From assembly GCA_964484185.1 (NCBI GenBank), contig CAZAEQ010000004.1, forward strand, positions 83,808 through 147,807: a DNA stretch of 64,000 bases, written 5' to 3'. Below the pieces are notes generated by a model. The model searched no databases and was not told the origin of the DNA. It saw only the letters and a program-made list of their open reading frames with translations. Shown here one piece after another: positions 36,538-46,060 of the stretch. Position 1 is the first letter of the stretch; every line of letters begins with the position of its first letter. Both the position numbers and the translations under genes were made by a program. Source of the stretch: F1-120-MAGs238 sp964484185. GTDB taxonomy: Bacteria; Planctomycetota; Phycisphaerae; Phycisphaerales; UBA1924.

Positions 36538-38342
36538 TTAGGCATTAGGCACTAGGAAGGAATGCCAGCAGGAACGCAGGGCGGCGGCGAAATTGGCCGC
36601 GAAAGCGGGTTGATTGCAAAGCGGCGAGGCGAGAATTTGATCGCGCAGTGTGTTGCGATAGCGTGCGAGGCGCGGGCGATCGCTGGCAAGGTCGCAGCAG
36701 ATTGATATGAATTGATCTGGCGATTCGGCGATGAGTTCAGGAAGTCCAGCGGCGGTGAGCAGCGAGCGACCAACGCGCGCTGCATGGCGATCTCGGCGTG
36801 AATCCAGAGCGCATGTGACAACGGGGACACCCATGGCGAGCGCTTCACAGGTTGTGGGGGTGCCGTTGTAGGGGAAGGGGTCAAGCGCGATGTGAGTCTG
36901 CACGTACATGGCCAGGTGGCTGGCGCGGTCTGGCGTCGAAGCGCAGAACTGGAGCGCGCTTGCGGGCGCACCGTGATCGGTGAAAAGTTTTGTATAGCGA
37001 TCGCGAAGCTGAGCATGAGCAAAGGGTTGGCCTTTGATCAAGAGCGACGAACCGGGAACTTCCTGCAAGAGGCGCGACCAGAGCGCGGCGGTTGATGGCG
37101 AGAGTTTGTTGGGCGCGTTGAAGCTGGTGAAGACGATGGGGCCATCGGCGAGAGGCGCAACTGGCGGGAACGGTCCGGGATCAAAGCAGAGGAAGCAGCC
37201 GGGGAGGCGCACGAGTTTCTCGGTATGAAGCGCATCGCTCCAGGGCGGATCGGTGAGCGCATCAACAAAGCGATAGCCGAAGTAGGGCGTAGCCGATGTG
37301 TNNNNNNNNNNAAGGGGTTGGGATAACCGAACCAGGTAAGTTGGAACGGTGCTGGCGCGAGTGACAAGGTTGCGACGCGAGAGTTGGTGGAATGGCCCGC
37401 GAGATCAATTGCGATGTCGATTCCATCCTGGCGAATAAGCGCGGCGAGCTGCGCATCGGTGTGAGAGCGAACATCGCGGAAGACATCGGAGAGTTTCTCG
37501 AGTTCGGAGGTGACGTGATCGGTGATGAACCCGGAGCTGTAGGAATAAACCTGAAACTGGTCACGCGGAAGATGGCGGAGCAAGGGGCGCAGGAAATAGG
37601 GGACGCTGTGCTCGCGAAAATCGGGGCCGATGAAGGCGATTTTGAGGCGACGATCGGGCGCGCGATCGACCTGCTGCGGCGGCAATGGTTGCGTTTTTGC
37701 ATGGGCGCGGGTGATGCTCTGATGGATCTGAAAAATATCTGTGGCCGAAAGTTCATCAGAGTAATTTGTGAGGAACGAATAGGTCATGGAGATTTTGAGA
37801 TCGCCGCCGGAGAGAGCGTGGATTTCTGCGACTTCGGCGGTTGCTTCGTTGAGCATGCCGGCCGAGCCGAGGATTTTGATCAGGTGGCCACTGGCGTCGA
37901 TGGAATCTGCCTGGTTTGAGGCTGCCGCCTTTGCACTTCTGGCGGCGGCGATTGCGTCGAGCATACGGCCGGAGTTGTAGATCGCGATGATGAGCCGGGC
38001 CCGAATGTCGTGCACTTTGGGGAATTTGTCGGCGAGGGTCTGCAGAACGCGAATTGCCTCATCGTGGCGCGCGAGGCGGGAGAGAACTGTGCCGCGTTCC
38101 ATGGTTGCCTGAAGGTGACCAGGCGAGTCTTTGAGCAATTGATCGAGCTGCGAGAGAGCTTCGGCGTATTTTCGATTGTTTGAGAGAAGGTGCGCAAGAA
38201 AAAATCGCCCCGAGATATCTCGAGGCGATTTACTGAGCAAGGTGCGGATCAGAGTTTCAGCTTCGGCGCTGCGGCCCTGCTGGGCAAGGAGTATTGCCGA
38301 GCGCAGCTGTGGTGATGGTTGCGATGATGATGGTGGAGGCAC
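36538..38342 (-). CDS. TPR/GT41 (OGT/SPINDLY-like) glycosyltransferase interrupted by assembly gap
   Basis: Two pieces of one gene flank ten Ns at 37302-37311. The N-terminal piece (from ATG 38342) has TPR-like repeats (about residues 10-150) and the GT41 start: LKIAFIGPDFREHSV, DIAIDLAGHSTNSRVA, QLTWFGYPNP. After the gap the correct frame reads YFGYRFVDALTDPPW, LVRLPGCFLCFDP, VFTSFNAPNKLSP, ALDPFPYNGTPTTCEALAMGVPVVTC, the GT41 donor-binding core. The frame differs across the Ns, so the true gap is not exactly 10 bases; it is not evidence of a frameshift. The last codons (VPNA) come from a GGCATTA tandem repeat. Confidence 0.85.
37302..37311. other. Assembly gap (10 Ns)
   Basis: Ten ambiguous bases inside the GT41 gene. 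Flanking protein motifs fit one another, so the true missing sequence is probably short. Confidence 0.98.
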
Positions 38343-38386
38343 GGGGCCTAAGGATAGGTCTGGGGGTACCCGTGCTGTTGCAGCTT

Positions 38387-39616
38387 TCAGCAGCCTTCAG
38401 CGAACGCCTGGACGAAGTCGAGGTAGTCGAAGAAATCAACCTCGCGGTCGTGGTTGAAATCCGCGGCGGGATCGTTCTCTGAGAATGCGGCGACGAAATC
38501 GAGATAATCGAAGAAGTCGAGGACACCATCGGCGTTGAAATCTGCGGGGCATGCGACTCCGGGGATGAGCAGCACGGCTTGTGGGCCGCTGAATGTGTCG
38601 GCGGTGCCGACGATCAGGCCGGAATTTGAGACATCGGTTGCTTCGGTCATGACGCCGGGGAGTCCGGTTGCGACCGTGTTCAGGTCTGTAGAGGTTTCAT
38701 TTTCGTACAGGAATGCAAGGAAGATGCTGAGATTGGGATCGGCATCGAGATAGAACATGGTGCCGACGAGCGTGCCGTTGTCGTTGAGGTCGTAGCCGTA
38801 ACCGCCGGTGGTGTCGCCGACTTGCGGAGCGATGGAGTAGCCGTTGCCGAAGCGGTCGTAGGTTGCGGGGCGGAACTCGCCGCCGGTGATTGTGCCGGAG
38901 ATATAGCCGCCGAGCAGGCCAGAAGAATTGACGTTGTGCCACTGGGCGAGGCCGAAGCGTTCCTGGGGCGTGATGTCCTGGCCGCCGCGGTCTGACGTGT
39001 AGAGCAAGCCGTGTTCTGGACCCTGGAGAGTTGCGTACGCAAAGCCGCTGACATCGCCGGATTCGTTCAGGCCGAGCGCTTGTGAGTAGGCGAAATTTCC
39101 GACAAAGCCGAGCGTGCCGATGTCGGTCTTGACGCCGCTGGTCATGATGAAGCCGCGGTATGGGCCGGGGCTTGCGACTGATGCGTAGCCGACGATCTGG
39201 CCTGCATCGTTGATGCGAGTTGCAACGCCAAAGCCAACGTTGCCTGCGGCGAGGGTTCCCAGGTCGGTGATGGTCCAGTTACCGGCGACGAGTTCCCACT
39301 TGACTGGGCGAGAGACACCATTGGCATCGCGGCAGGAACCGACGATGACGTTGGAGTTGTTGATGCTGGTGGCGGAAGCATCGGAGCCGTTTTCGAGAAG
39401 AGGGAGCGCTTCGGATGCACCATCGTGATAGACGAAAGCGAAGCCGCCATCGGCCTGGCCCACGACCCAGCCTGCGTTGTTTACGCCGCGACCGATGGTG
39501 GCGGAGCCGCCGGGGATTGGCGGGATTGAGACGACGTTAAAAACTGGAACGGCTAAGGCGATGGTTGTGACTGCCATCGCGAGCAAACTGCCGACACTCA
39601 TCTGTACCTTGTTCAT
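38387..39616 (-). CDS. Exported HAF-repeat-like protein with FFDYLDFV module
   Basis: 409 residues. Signal peptide MNKVQMSVGSLLAMAVTTIALA. Repeats built on GVNNAGWVVGQA, SINNSNVIVGSC, RINDAGQIVGYAS, GLNESGDVSGFA and DLNDNGTLVGTM match the extracellular HAF repeat (N-x-x-G-x-x-V-G). Two dockerin-like repeats follow (LDFFDYLDFVAAF, VDFFDYLDFVQAF), ending EGC. Secreted; function unknown. Confidence 0.85.
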   Translation of the reverse strand: MNKVQMSVGSLLAMAVTTIALAVPVFNVVSIPPIPGGSATIGRGVNNAGWVVGQADGGFAFVYHDGASEALPLLENGSDASATSINNSNVIVGSCRDANGVSRPVKWELVAGNWTITDLGTLAAGNVGFGVATRINDAGQIVGYASVASPGPYRGFIMTSGVKTDIGTLGFVGNFAYSQALGLNESGDVSGFAYATLQGPEHGLLYTSDRGGQDITPQERFGLAQWHNVNSSGLLGGYISGTITGGEFRPATYDRFGNGYSIAPQVGDTTGGYGYDLNDNGTLVGTMFYLDADPNLSIFLAFLYENETSTDLNTVATGLPGVMTEATDVSNSGLIVGTADTFSGPQAVLLIPGVACPADFNADGVLDFFDYLDFVAAFSENDPAADFNHDREVDFFDYLDFVQAFAEGC

Positions 39617-39677
39617 AACTACCTCTTGAATGCTTGCACGGACGACCCCTCGCGTGCGGCAAATATGTTTTCAGAAC

Positions 39678-39708
39678 TGCACTCAGTGCAACTTCAGTGC
39701 GATATGAT
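39678..39708. promoter_or_regulatory. Palindrome in divergent promoter region
   Basis: TGCACT-C-AGTGCA (39678-39690) is a perfect palindrome followed by another CAGTGC half at 39695-39700 and a TATGAT -10-like box at 39703-39708. It lies between the divergent genes starting at 39616 and about 39792. No matching -35 is clear. Confidence 0.35.
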
Positions 39709-39791
39709 ACGGATGTTTATGGAGTTGGTTTCAAGTGGCTGACTGTTTTTTTGGTGGGCTTGACAAGCATAATCGTAAGTTGAGTATTTTA

Positions 39792-41150
39792 ATGGGTTTA
39801 GAACCAAATTCCAAGCCGAACCCGACGCGATTGTCACGTGGAGTGCAAACCGTCGTGACATCCGATATCCTCTCACAGATGCGTTCTCCGACGGTAAATC
39901 CACGCGGCTGGTCAGCCAAGACCCTTACACCTGACGAATGGGCTCAGGCGGAGCGGGTCGCCGCACGAATTCACTCGGAATTTCGGGCATTGATTTCCAG
40001 CCTGCCGGAACAGTCGCGGCACGCCAGCGGCATGTCGCGGCACCTCAACGTACTTCGGGCTACCTGTCAGCGGCTGGTTCAGGCATTGCAAGATCCGACG
40101 CCGACACCTGCGATGCTGACGAGACTGCCGGGTATAGAAGGATTGCAGCAAGTGCTGGAGGGCTTTCGCAAGACCGGGAGTGACTCCGGCGAGATTGGCG
40201 CTGCCAAGGGGGCCATTGAAGCTCTCGAACGGTTTATTCAATCGACGGCGGGGAGTCAGACGCGGTTGATCGAGCGGCTGAATCTGGGAGTTGGTGGCAA
40301 GCAAGGGACGGAAGATTCGCAGCTTGGAGGAGCGGAACATCGGCGCGATTTGTATTGGAGCGCAGCGCGAGTTACAGGGCGCTGGTGTGAGACAGCGCTA
40401 AGTGTGTATGCGTTTCGAGTTGATCCGAGCGATCCGACAGTGCTTGAGCGTGCGCTGGCGAAGGGGCTGATTGGGAGCTGTGTTGCGCCGGGCGGGTTGC
40501 CGCTGTTATTGAGTTCTGGCGACACATTGAAGCACGATGATGAAGTTCGCAATATCAAGACGATCGATACGAATACTGATATACGGGGCAGAAGTTCGGA
40601 GGCGATACTGCGGCCGTTTACAACTGATCCACTTCCGACGGTGACATCGCGCGGGCGCGGCGGGACGCTTTCGCAGATTATCGATTCGAATTCAAGCCCC
40701 AATGGCGAGCCGATTGATGTCGTCACTGCGCTGCGGGCCAAGGGACCAGTGTTTGATCCGGCGACGGGAAAGCCGACGTTGAACGCGGTGTGGTCGCTGG
40801 TGAATTGTCCATCGGAGAAATTGATTCTGGATGTGTATCTGCATGTGGATATGGAGCGGAGGTATCGTCCATCGGTCGATGCGCTGCTGTGGACCAATGA
40901 CCTCAATGTCAGCGAAGAACAGAAGTGGTTGATGCGCGTGCCATCGCAGCCCAGATTGCAATTGCTGGGAAGATCTGCAGCGCACTGTGCAAGTGCGCTT
41001 TATCCGCGGCATGCGGAGCTGACGCGGTATTTTTTCGATCACATTGGGTGGGATGATTCGGAGTTTATTGGTTTTCGCTGCGAAGTGCAGTATCCGGTGT
41101 GGCGCGCGGGGTATGCGATGGGGTTTGAGTATCTGGCGGATGCTCAATGA
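39792..41150 (+). CDS. Hypothetical protein
   Basis: About 452 residues, no signal peptide and no domain I recognise. The N-terminal third is helical (DEWAQAERVAARIHSEFRAL, EALERFIQSTAG). The C-terminal half has a conserved look: GRWCETALSVYAFRVDPSD, LILDVYLHVDMERRYRPS, and a Trp/Tyr-rich end (YFFDHIGWDDSEFIGFRCEVQYPVW). The frame is open from GTG 39735; ATG 39792 is chosen, ATG 39879 also possible. The last part suggests a carbohydrate- or peptide-binding or enzymatic domain, but I cannot assign one. Confidence 0.65.
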   Translation: MGLEPNSKPNPTRLSRGVQTVVTSDILSQMRSPTVNPRGWSAKTLTPDEWAQAERVAARIHSEFRALISSLPEQSRHASGMSRHLNVLRATCQRLVQALQDPTPTPAMLTRLPGIEGLQQVLEGFRKTGSDSGEIGAAKGAIEALERFIQSTAGSQTRLIERLNLGVGGKQGTEDSQLGGAEHRRDLYWSAARVTGRWCETALSVYAFRVDPSDPTVLERALAKGLIGSCVAPGGLPLLLSSGDTLKHDDEVRNIKTIDTNTDIRGRSSEAILRPFTTDPLPTVTSRGRGGTLSQIIDSNSSPNGEPIDVVTALRAKGPVFDPATGKPTLNAVWSLVNCPSEKLILDVYLHVDMERRYRPSVDALLWTNDLNVSEEQKWLMRVPSQPRLQLLGRSAAHCASALYPRHAELTRYFFDHIGWDDSEFIGFRCEVQYPVWRAGYAMGFEYLADAQ

Positions 41151-41151
41151 A

Positions 41152-41183
41152 AAGAGCGACTCCAGGATTGTGGAGCCGCTCTT
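41152..41183. terminator. Bidirectional hairpin between convergent genes
   Basis: AAGAGCGACTCCA (41152-41164) pairs with TGGAGCCGCTCTT (41171-41183), one mismatch, loop GGATTG. It sits directly between the stops of the 39792 and 41209 genes. The T-run is weak on both sides. Confidence 0.6.
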
Positions 41184-41208
41184 GAATTTGACGAGGCAGA
41201 GAAGCTAT

Positions 41209-42993
41209 TCAGCATCCGTCGGCGAAGGCCTGGACAAAGTCGAGGTAGTCGAAGAAGTCGACGACGGCATCGTTGTTGAAATCGGCGGAAATGTCGGAGC
41301 TTGAGAAGGCGGCGACGAAATCGAGATAGTCGAAGAAGTCGAGCACGCCATCGTCGTTGAAGTCGGCCGGGCATGGCGGCACAACGCTTGATGGAATTGG
41401 CAGGTTTGTCGCATCAATTGCGCCAGCGGTTTTGAAAAACCCAAGTCGCGCGGTTCCCGTGACTGGCGGCGTGTTCGTCGTAATGCAGAACGTCGCGGTC
41501 GTCGACCAGCGAATCGCAGAGGAATTTGGATTTGCGGCAAAGGACTGCGGAACGGTAAAGCTGATTCCAGCGGGGCTCGCAGCATACAGCCATGGATCAT
41601 TCATCGTTACCAGTTCGCCGGAGTGATACCTGGGCAAGCGCTGGTATGGGAGGGTTGCGGTCGTATTGGTTGAAGGAAGTTCGAATGAGCCGATTGAACG
41701 ATCGCTGTTGGCGTTGTAGATTGCGTAGTTGTATGTCCAGGTGTTATTCGCGTTGGCGATTACTTTTGCGCCGACCCAGATTTTGCAGATGACACCGGCA
41801 TCGTCGTAGGTGTAGGTCTGCACAACGACGCTGGGATCGACCGCTTTCCATGCTTCGATGGCGGGTTGCTGGCGCACGGTTGTGCCGCCGAGTGCGAAGC
41901 CGCCGGGGACGATGATTGTGGGGATGGGGGTGATTCGATAGGAGGTGTTGTTGGTGCCGTGATTTGCAAGTGCATCATCGGCGGTGACGTATTGACACTC
42001 GGCGATGTAGGTTGCGCCGGCGTGGAACAAGTCAGATTCAAGGACCTGAAGTCGGCGGCCGATTGTCGCCGCGGCTGCGGGCGGATTTGTGTATCCGGGC
42101 GGGAGCGTGTAGCTGCCACCGTTGATAAATGGATAGGGGTAATAGCCGTTGGTGGCGTTCACGTGGGAGCGCGGGCCGAGGCGACCCTGATCGCCATTGA
42201 GACTTGCAACGTAGGGGTCTGAGCAGCCGACACCGAGCACTGCGCCGCCGTGACCGTTGCAGGTGTTGCAGAGATTTTCGGTCAGCGCGGTGAATCCATG
42301 CTTGAGCCAGGAAAGGCCGATGAGTTCAAGTCTGCCGTTTTCGATGCGGTAGAGATTCTGCCCGATCACTGGGTGCTGATTGGTGTTGGCGATCCACAGC
42401 GCATCAGTTGTTCCGATATTGCACGAAGTTGTGCCGAGTGAGTAGGCGCGGACTCCGCCGACGCGGCCGTAGTACATCGCGTCAGAAATATCACCGACGA
42501 TGATGTCTGGATCTGGCGGGACGATTGTCGAGAGCGTTGCGTCGACATCGTAATTGCCGGCTTCGCCGCTATAGCCGCCGAGCCGGAAGTAGTATGTGAT
42601 GCCGGGTTGCGCGACGATGGAAATGCTGGAAGAGACGCCGCAGGAATCGTCGTTGCACGAAATCTGGGTCAGCGCTCCGCAAGAACCGGTGAAAGCCATC
42701 AAGACCGTGTCGAAGGAAGTTGCCGGACCGCAGGAGGAGACTGTGAGATTTTCAGGCACGCCGCTGTGTGTGTATTTGAACCACACATCCGCGGCGATGG
42801 GTGCGCATGCGCCGGCATCGGGACCGGTTGAGTTGGCCAGGAGCGTTGAGCCTTGGATGGAATTGCCAGGGATGAGCGTGATTGCGTCAGCGCAGAGGTC
42901 GTTCGGGGGCGCGGCAGCGGCAACGCCCGCGAGGTTGATGAGAGCGAGGCAGGCGATCGATCGAGACCTTGATACAGACAATGCCAACTTCAT
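41209..42993 (-). CDS. Exported Cys-rich protein with FFDYLDFV module, paralog 1 of 3
   Basis: 594 residues. A signal peptide (cleaved near GVAAAA) precedes PPNDLCADAITLI, a domain resembling bacterial pre-peptidase C-terminal beta domains (CNDDSCGVSSSI, GITYYFRLGGYSG). The central ~300 residues contain VIGQNLYRIENGRLELIGLSWLK and NLCNTCNGHGGAVLGVGC, a Cys-rich block repeated in both paralogs at 49373 and 51361. Two dockerin-like repeats follow (LDFFDYLDFVAAF, VDFFDYLDFVQAF), ending DGC. ATG 42993 has GGAG upstream; frame open to 43014. Function unknown. Confidence 0.82.
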   Translation of the reverse strand: MKLALSVSRSRSIACLALINLAGVAAAAPPNDLCADAITLIPGNSIQGSTLLANSTGPDAGACAPIAADVWFKYTHSGVPENLTVSSCGPATSFDTVLMAFTGSCGALTQISCNDDSCGVSSSISIVAQPGITYYFRLGGYSGEAGNYDVDATLSTIVPPDPDIIVGDISDAMYYGRVGGVRAYSLGTTSCNIGTTDALWIANTNQHPVIGQNLYRIENGRLELIGLSWLKHGFTALTENLCNTCNGHGGAVLGVGCSDPYVASLNGDQGRLGPRSHVNATNGYYPYPFINGGSYTLPPGYTNPPAAAATIGRRLQVLESDLFHAGATYIAECQYVTADDALANHGTNNTSYRITPIPTIIVPGGFALGGTTVRQQPAIEAWKAVDPSVVVQTYTYDDAGVICKIWVGAKVIANANNTWTYNYAIYNANSDRSIGSFELPSTNTTATLPYQRLPRYHSGELVTMNDPWLYAASPAGISFTVPQSFAANPNSSAIRWSTTATFCITTNTPPVTGTARLGFFKTAGAIDATNLPIPSSVVPPCPADFNDDGVLDFFDYLDFVAAFSSSDISADFNNDAVVDFFDYLDFVQAFADGC

Positions 42994-43173
42994 TCGCAAT
43001 CTCCAGTAGTGCATACGCGCGTTAAATCATCGCTCGGTATGAGTCATTGGGAATCTGCGGGCAGGGTTTCCCAAAACTCAGCCGATACGAACAGACAGTA
43101 TCGTCTATCTGTCAAGCCTCCCCAGTTCCCCGAAAAAGCCCGAAAAGGCGTATCGGACGTGGAACAGCGGCCC

Positions 43174-43614
43174 TTAGCTGCGAATCCATTTGCGACGGAT
43201 CACTTCGTCTAGGCCCAACCTGCCAGAACCGAGCAGCAGCATAAACCAGGCATTCAGCATGAAACAGAGCGATGGCAGCTTTTCCCACATTGCCGCATCG
43301 CCTTTCTGGATAAATGCCGCGACTCCCATGGTGATCACCAGCAGAAATGCAACCGCCCGTGTACACAGACCCGCCGCGAGCATGAAGCTGCCAACAACTT
43401 CTGTCAGCACCGCAGCCCATGCGAAGAATGTTGGAACAGGGAATCCAAGCTTACCAACATCAGTAATAAACCACTCCGGAACCGGAAACTTGCTCAGGCC
43501 GAAATACAGAGGCAGAATAACGCCAAACGCAAACCGCGGCACCGCGATCATGACATCGGCGAACCAGCTTTCAAATCGAACCGTGCCAAATATGAGATTG
43601 AGAAGTGACTTCAT
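43174..43614 (-). CDS. DoxX-family membrane protein
   Basis: 146 residues, four membrane helices. RFAFGVILPLYFGLSKF, VLTEVVGSFMLAAGL and LLVITMGVAAFIQKGD fit DoxX. Last gene of the ArsR-SRPBCC-membrane-DoxX set, a common bacterial grouping. Biochemical role unclear. Confidence 0.82.
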   Translation of the reverse strand: MKSLLNLIFGTVRFESWFADVMIAVPRFAFGVILPLYFGLSKFPVPEWFITDVGKLGFPVPTFFAWAAVLTEVVGSFMLAAGLCTRAVAFLLVITMGVAAFIQKGDAAMWEKLPSLCFMLNAWFMLLLGSGRLGLDEVIRRKWIRS

Positions 43615-43699
43615 GCAGTGCCTCCTGAGTTCTATGGCAACAAGACAGGTGAAGCGGGAACTGCGAGAGTGTAGTTTGCGACCTTAGATCGAACCGCGA

Positions 43700-44086
43700 T
43701 CAACCCGCTTTCTCTCCGCGCTTGGCAATTCCTGCCCCGATCAACGTCATGGGCACGAGCAGAAGCAAGAAACTAACGTGATACCAGACCGGCTCCAGTT
43801 TCCAGACACTCGCTTGAACGGCGATCCCAGTGCCAAGGAGCGCAAGCCCGAGTGCGAGCGCAGGACCGCGCGACTTCCTTTTGGCGATCAACGCGCACAA
43901 GGCTCCGCTCACGAGCGATGCGACCACTGACAGCACAATGATCTCAATCAGCGGCACAGTCTGGTCAAACAGCTTGCCTTCCTTGACTGTGTTTGCTGCT
44001 TCAGCAAAGAAGAGCATGTTGCCGCCAAGCCAGATCGCGCTCCAGATGAAATAGCCGACGACAACTCCGAGAACTGCACGAATCAT
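43700..44086 (-). CDS. Hypothetical membrane protein
   Basis: 128 residues, four predicted membrane helices starting RAVLGVVVGYFIWSAIWLGGNM. No family recognised. It lies between the SRPBCC and DoxX genes in the same direction, so is likely co-transcribed with them. Confidence 0.7.
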   Translation of the reverse strand: MIRAVLGVVVGYFIWSAIWLGGNMLFFAEAANTVKEGKLFDQTVPLIEIIVLSVVASLVSGALCALIAKRKSRGPALALGLALLGTGIAVQASVWKLEPVWYHVSFLLLLVPMTLIGAGIAKRGEKAG

Positions 44087-44117
44087 GTGAGGCTCCTTGT
44101 GTGCGTAAATTGCATGC

Positions 44118-44642
44118 TCAGGTCACCGGCCAATTTTCGTTCAAGCACTTCTTGGGTGAGAAGGGCGCGAGCACCTTGAAGAGCACGTAGAGCATGCGGA
44201 TGCCAAACGATGGTTTTCCAGTTTCTATCACTGCCTTCAGCGTGTTCTTGATCATCGTTCCGCCCTGCATCATCTGCTTGGCCGTCTTGGTGCCCATCGC
44301 CAGGTCATCGATTGAAAGCGTGAATTCTGTGCCGCCGTTGACGGGGCGAAGGTCGTAGGTGACTTTGCACTCGGGGTCATCCATTTGGGTGAACTTGAAT
44401 GTGTGGCTGAATCTGCGTGGCGGATCGATTTCAAGAATCGTGCCGACGACGCCGGTGTGCTTGCCAGAGCGCATGGCCAGTTTTGATCCGGGCTTCAAGC
44501 CTGCGGGGCCCAGGTACATCTGCGAATTGAAGAAACACGCGATCGGCGCATCAGTCCGCGTAATTTCTTTCCACACCGCTTCCACCGGTGCGTTGATCAC
44601 AATCTGAAATTTCTGTGTCGGGCTCTTAGTTGCGTCAGGCAT
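44118..44642 (-). CDS. SRPBCC (AHSA1-like) domain protein
   Basis: 174 residues. FQIVINAPVEAVWKEITRTD at the start and RRFSHTFKFTQMDDPECKVTYDL in the middle fit the AHSA1/START-like hydrophobic pocket fold. Often encoded next to ArsR regulators and DoxX proteins, as here. ATG 44642 with GAAGGA upstream is chosen; the start overlaps the end of arsR by eight bases. The frame is open to 44711 but that part lies within arsR. Confidence 0.85.
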   Translation of the reverse strand: MPDATKSPTQKFQIVINAPVEAVWKEITRTDAPIACFFNSQMYLGPAGLKPGSKLAMRSGKHTGVVGTILEIDPPRRFSHTFKFTQMDDPECKVTYDLRPVNGGTEFTLSIDDLAMGTKTAKQMMQGGTMIKNTLKAVIETGKPSFGIRMLYVLFKVLAPFSPKKCLNENWPVT

Positions 44643-45021
44643 ATTTCCTTCTCTTTTCTGCTTTATCTCGCGGCGATGCCGCACGCTCTTTTTGAGCGAT
44701 TCCAGCTTCAATCCGTTCCTTCATATCCGCCATGCGGGCGGTCCAGAACTGTGAATACTCGTTGGTCCAGCGGTCGTAAATCAGTTGAATCGGCGTCGCA
44801 TTGAAATGCAGATGCCGCTCTCTCCCGATTTTTTCTGTGACAATGAGCCCCGCGTCTTCAAGGATGCGCACGTGCTTGAGTGCCGCCACGCCGCTCATCT
44901 TGAATGTCTCCGCAACCGCCGCAATCGTGATCCCCGGCCGGGCCCGCAATTCATCCAGTATCAACCGCCGCGTGGCATTGCCAAGCGCTGAAAACACTGG
45001 ATCGAGCGGGTCAGACTTCAT
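44635..45021 (-). CDS. ArsR-family transcriptional regulator
   Basis: 128 residues. Winged helix-turn-helix: DPVFSALGNATRRLILDEL, ITIAAVAETFKMSGVAALKHVRILEDAGLI, EKIGRERHLHFN. No obvious metal-ligand Cys pair; this fits the subgroup that regulates SRPBCC/AHSA1 genes rather than metal sensors. It starts the four-gene operon, likely autoregulated. The promoter region 45022-45121 is AT-rich, with no clear operator that I can define. Confidence 0.92.
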   Translation of the reverse strand: MKSDPLDPVFSALGNATRRLILDELRARPGITIAAVAETFKMSGVAALKHVRILEDAGLIVTEKIGRERHLHFNATPIQLIYDRWTNEYSQFWTARMADMKERIEAGIAQKERAASPRDKAEKRRKYA

Positions 45022-45121
45022 TACTAACCAAAAGGTTAGCAGTTGCGCGAACCGCTGTCAAGCCCATTTTCAGGCAATTTTCAACATTTTTGAGGTTCAA
45101 ATGCGGGCAGAGAGCGTGAAA

Positions 45122-46042
45122 TCAGTCCCAGATCGCCACAAAATCCTTCCGCTGTACGCCGCCCTTTATGAAGATTCCAAGGAAGTTGTTGCCGGTGACA
45201 CCAGCATCCGGTTCATCAAAGAACAGGCAGTCCGGTTTCTTCGTGCCGGCGTGATCTACATACTCGCCTTGGAACAGCGTTGTCGCCGTGTTGTAATCGA
45301 CATGATTGTCGTTGAATCCGAGCCAGCCTTCCCAAGTGGTTCTGCCGCCGTGAATGAGAAAAGTGTTTGAATTTGGGTTTACAACTGTCGCCAGCGGCGG
45401 ATCTTTGTTGATATCTATGCTCTTGACCTGTGGCCCTCGATTTCCAAGAACCACTTGTGTTGAGTCATAGTTGCTTGCCCACCGCGGCACATTCAGACCA
45501 ATAGCCTGTTCACTATCCAGCGGTAACTGGTGTGCGTAACTGAGACCACCCGGTTGTGTTCCGGTGAAATCTACGTTGAAAGCGGGATCCCAAAGTGCAG
45601 CATCGGGCTTGGCCGCGCTCGTGGGAGCAGAGAACATGTACCCCTCGTATGGCTTGATATTTCCGTTTGCTTCTGACGGACTTACGCACATTTCCGCCGG
45701 GATGTAGCCGTTGAAGATCAATATTGACATGATGTTCGCAGAGGTGTCTTTACTCTGTGGAGTTTCGCCGGGACCGAGTGCGATTGTGTTGTTGGCTTTG
45801 TCGATGAGCGAGGGCAAGGGGTAACGATCACCATTGCTCTGTGCCCAGATGACCATGCCCTGCATGATGCCGCGAATATAGGTTGCACACTTGACGTGAC
45901 GTGGTCCGGTTCTCCGCGCTTTCCCCAACGTTGGGAAAACTAGCGCCACAACGACTGCTGCCACTATCAAAACAATGAGCAGTTCGATTACCGTAAATCC
46001 GCTTCCGTTTGAACCACGAAGTTGCCTACCACGAGTTTGCAT
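45122..46042 (-). CDS. Prepilin-like (type II pseudopilin) protein, copy 3 of 3
   Basis: 306 residues. The leader ends NGSGFTVIELLIVL, with prepilin cleavage at G-F and Glu5, then a hydrophobic helix. The large C-terminal domain is shared by the three tandem genes: IRGIMQGMVIWAQSNGDRYPLPS, TPQSKDTSANIMS, AEMCVSPSEANGNIKPYEGY, and the end KDFVAIWD. ATG 46042 has GAGAGGGGG upstream. Paralogs lie at 46061 and 47012, 18-bp spacers, same direction. No pilus or secretion machinery is nearby. Confidence 0.85.
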   Translation of the reverse strand: MQTRGRQLRGSNGSGFTVIELLIVLIVAAVVVALVFPTLGKARRTGPRHVKCATYIRGIMQGMVIWAQSNGDRYPLPSLIDKANNTIALGPGETPQSKDTSANIMSILIFNGYIPAEMCVSPSEANGNIKPYEGYMFSAPTSAAKPDAALWDPAFNVDFTGTQPGGLSYAHQLPLDSEQAIGLNVPRWASNYDSTQVVLGNRGPQVKSIDINKDPPLATVVNPNSNTFLIHGGRTTWEGWLGFNDNHVDYNTATTLFQGEYVDHAGTKKPDCLFFDEPDAGVTGNNFLGIFIKGGVQRKDFVAIWD

Positions 46043-46060
46043 AAGGCCCCCTCTCACCAT

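Noticed and set aside
37038..37303. Frameshift in the GT41 gene
   Set aside because: The frame change coincides with ten Ns and is better explained by gap length than by mutation.
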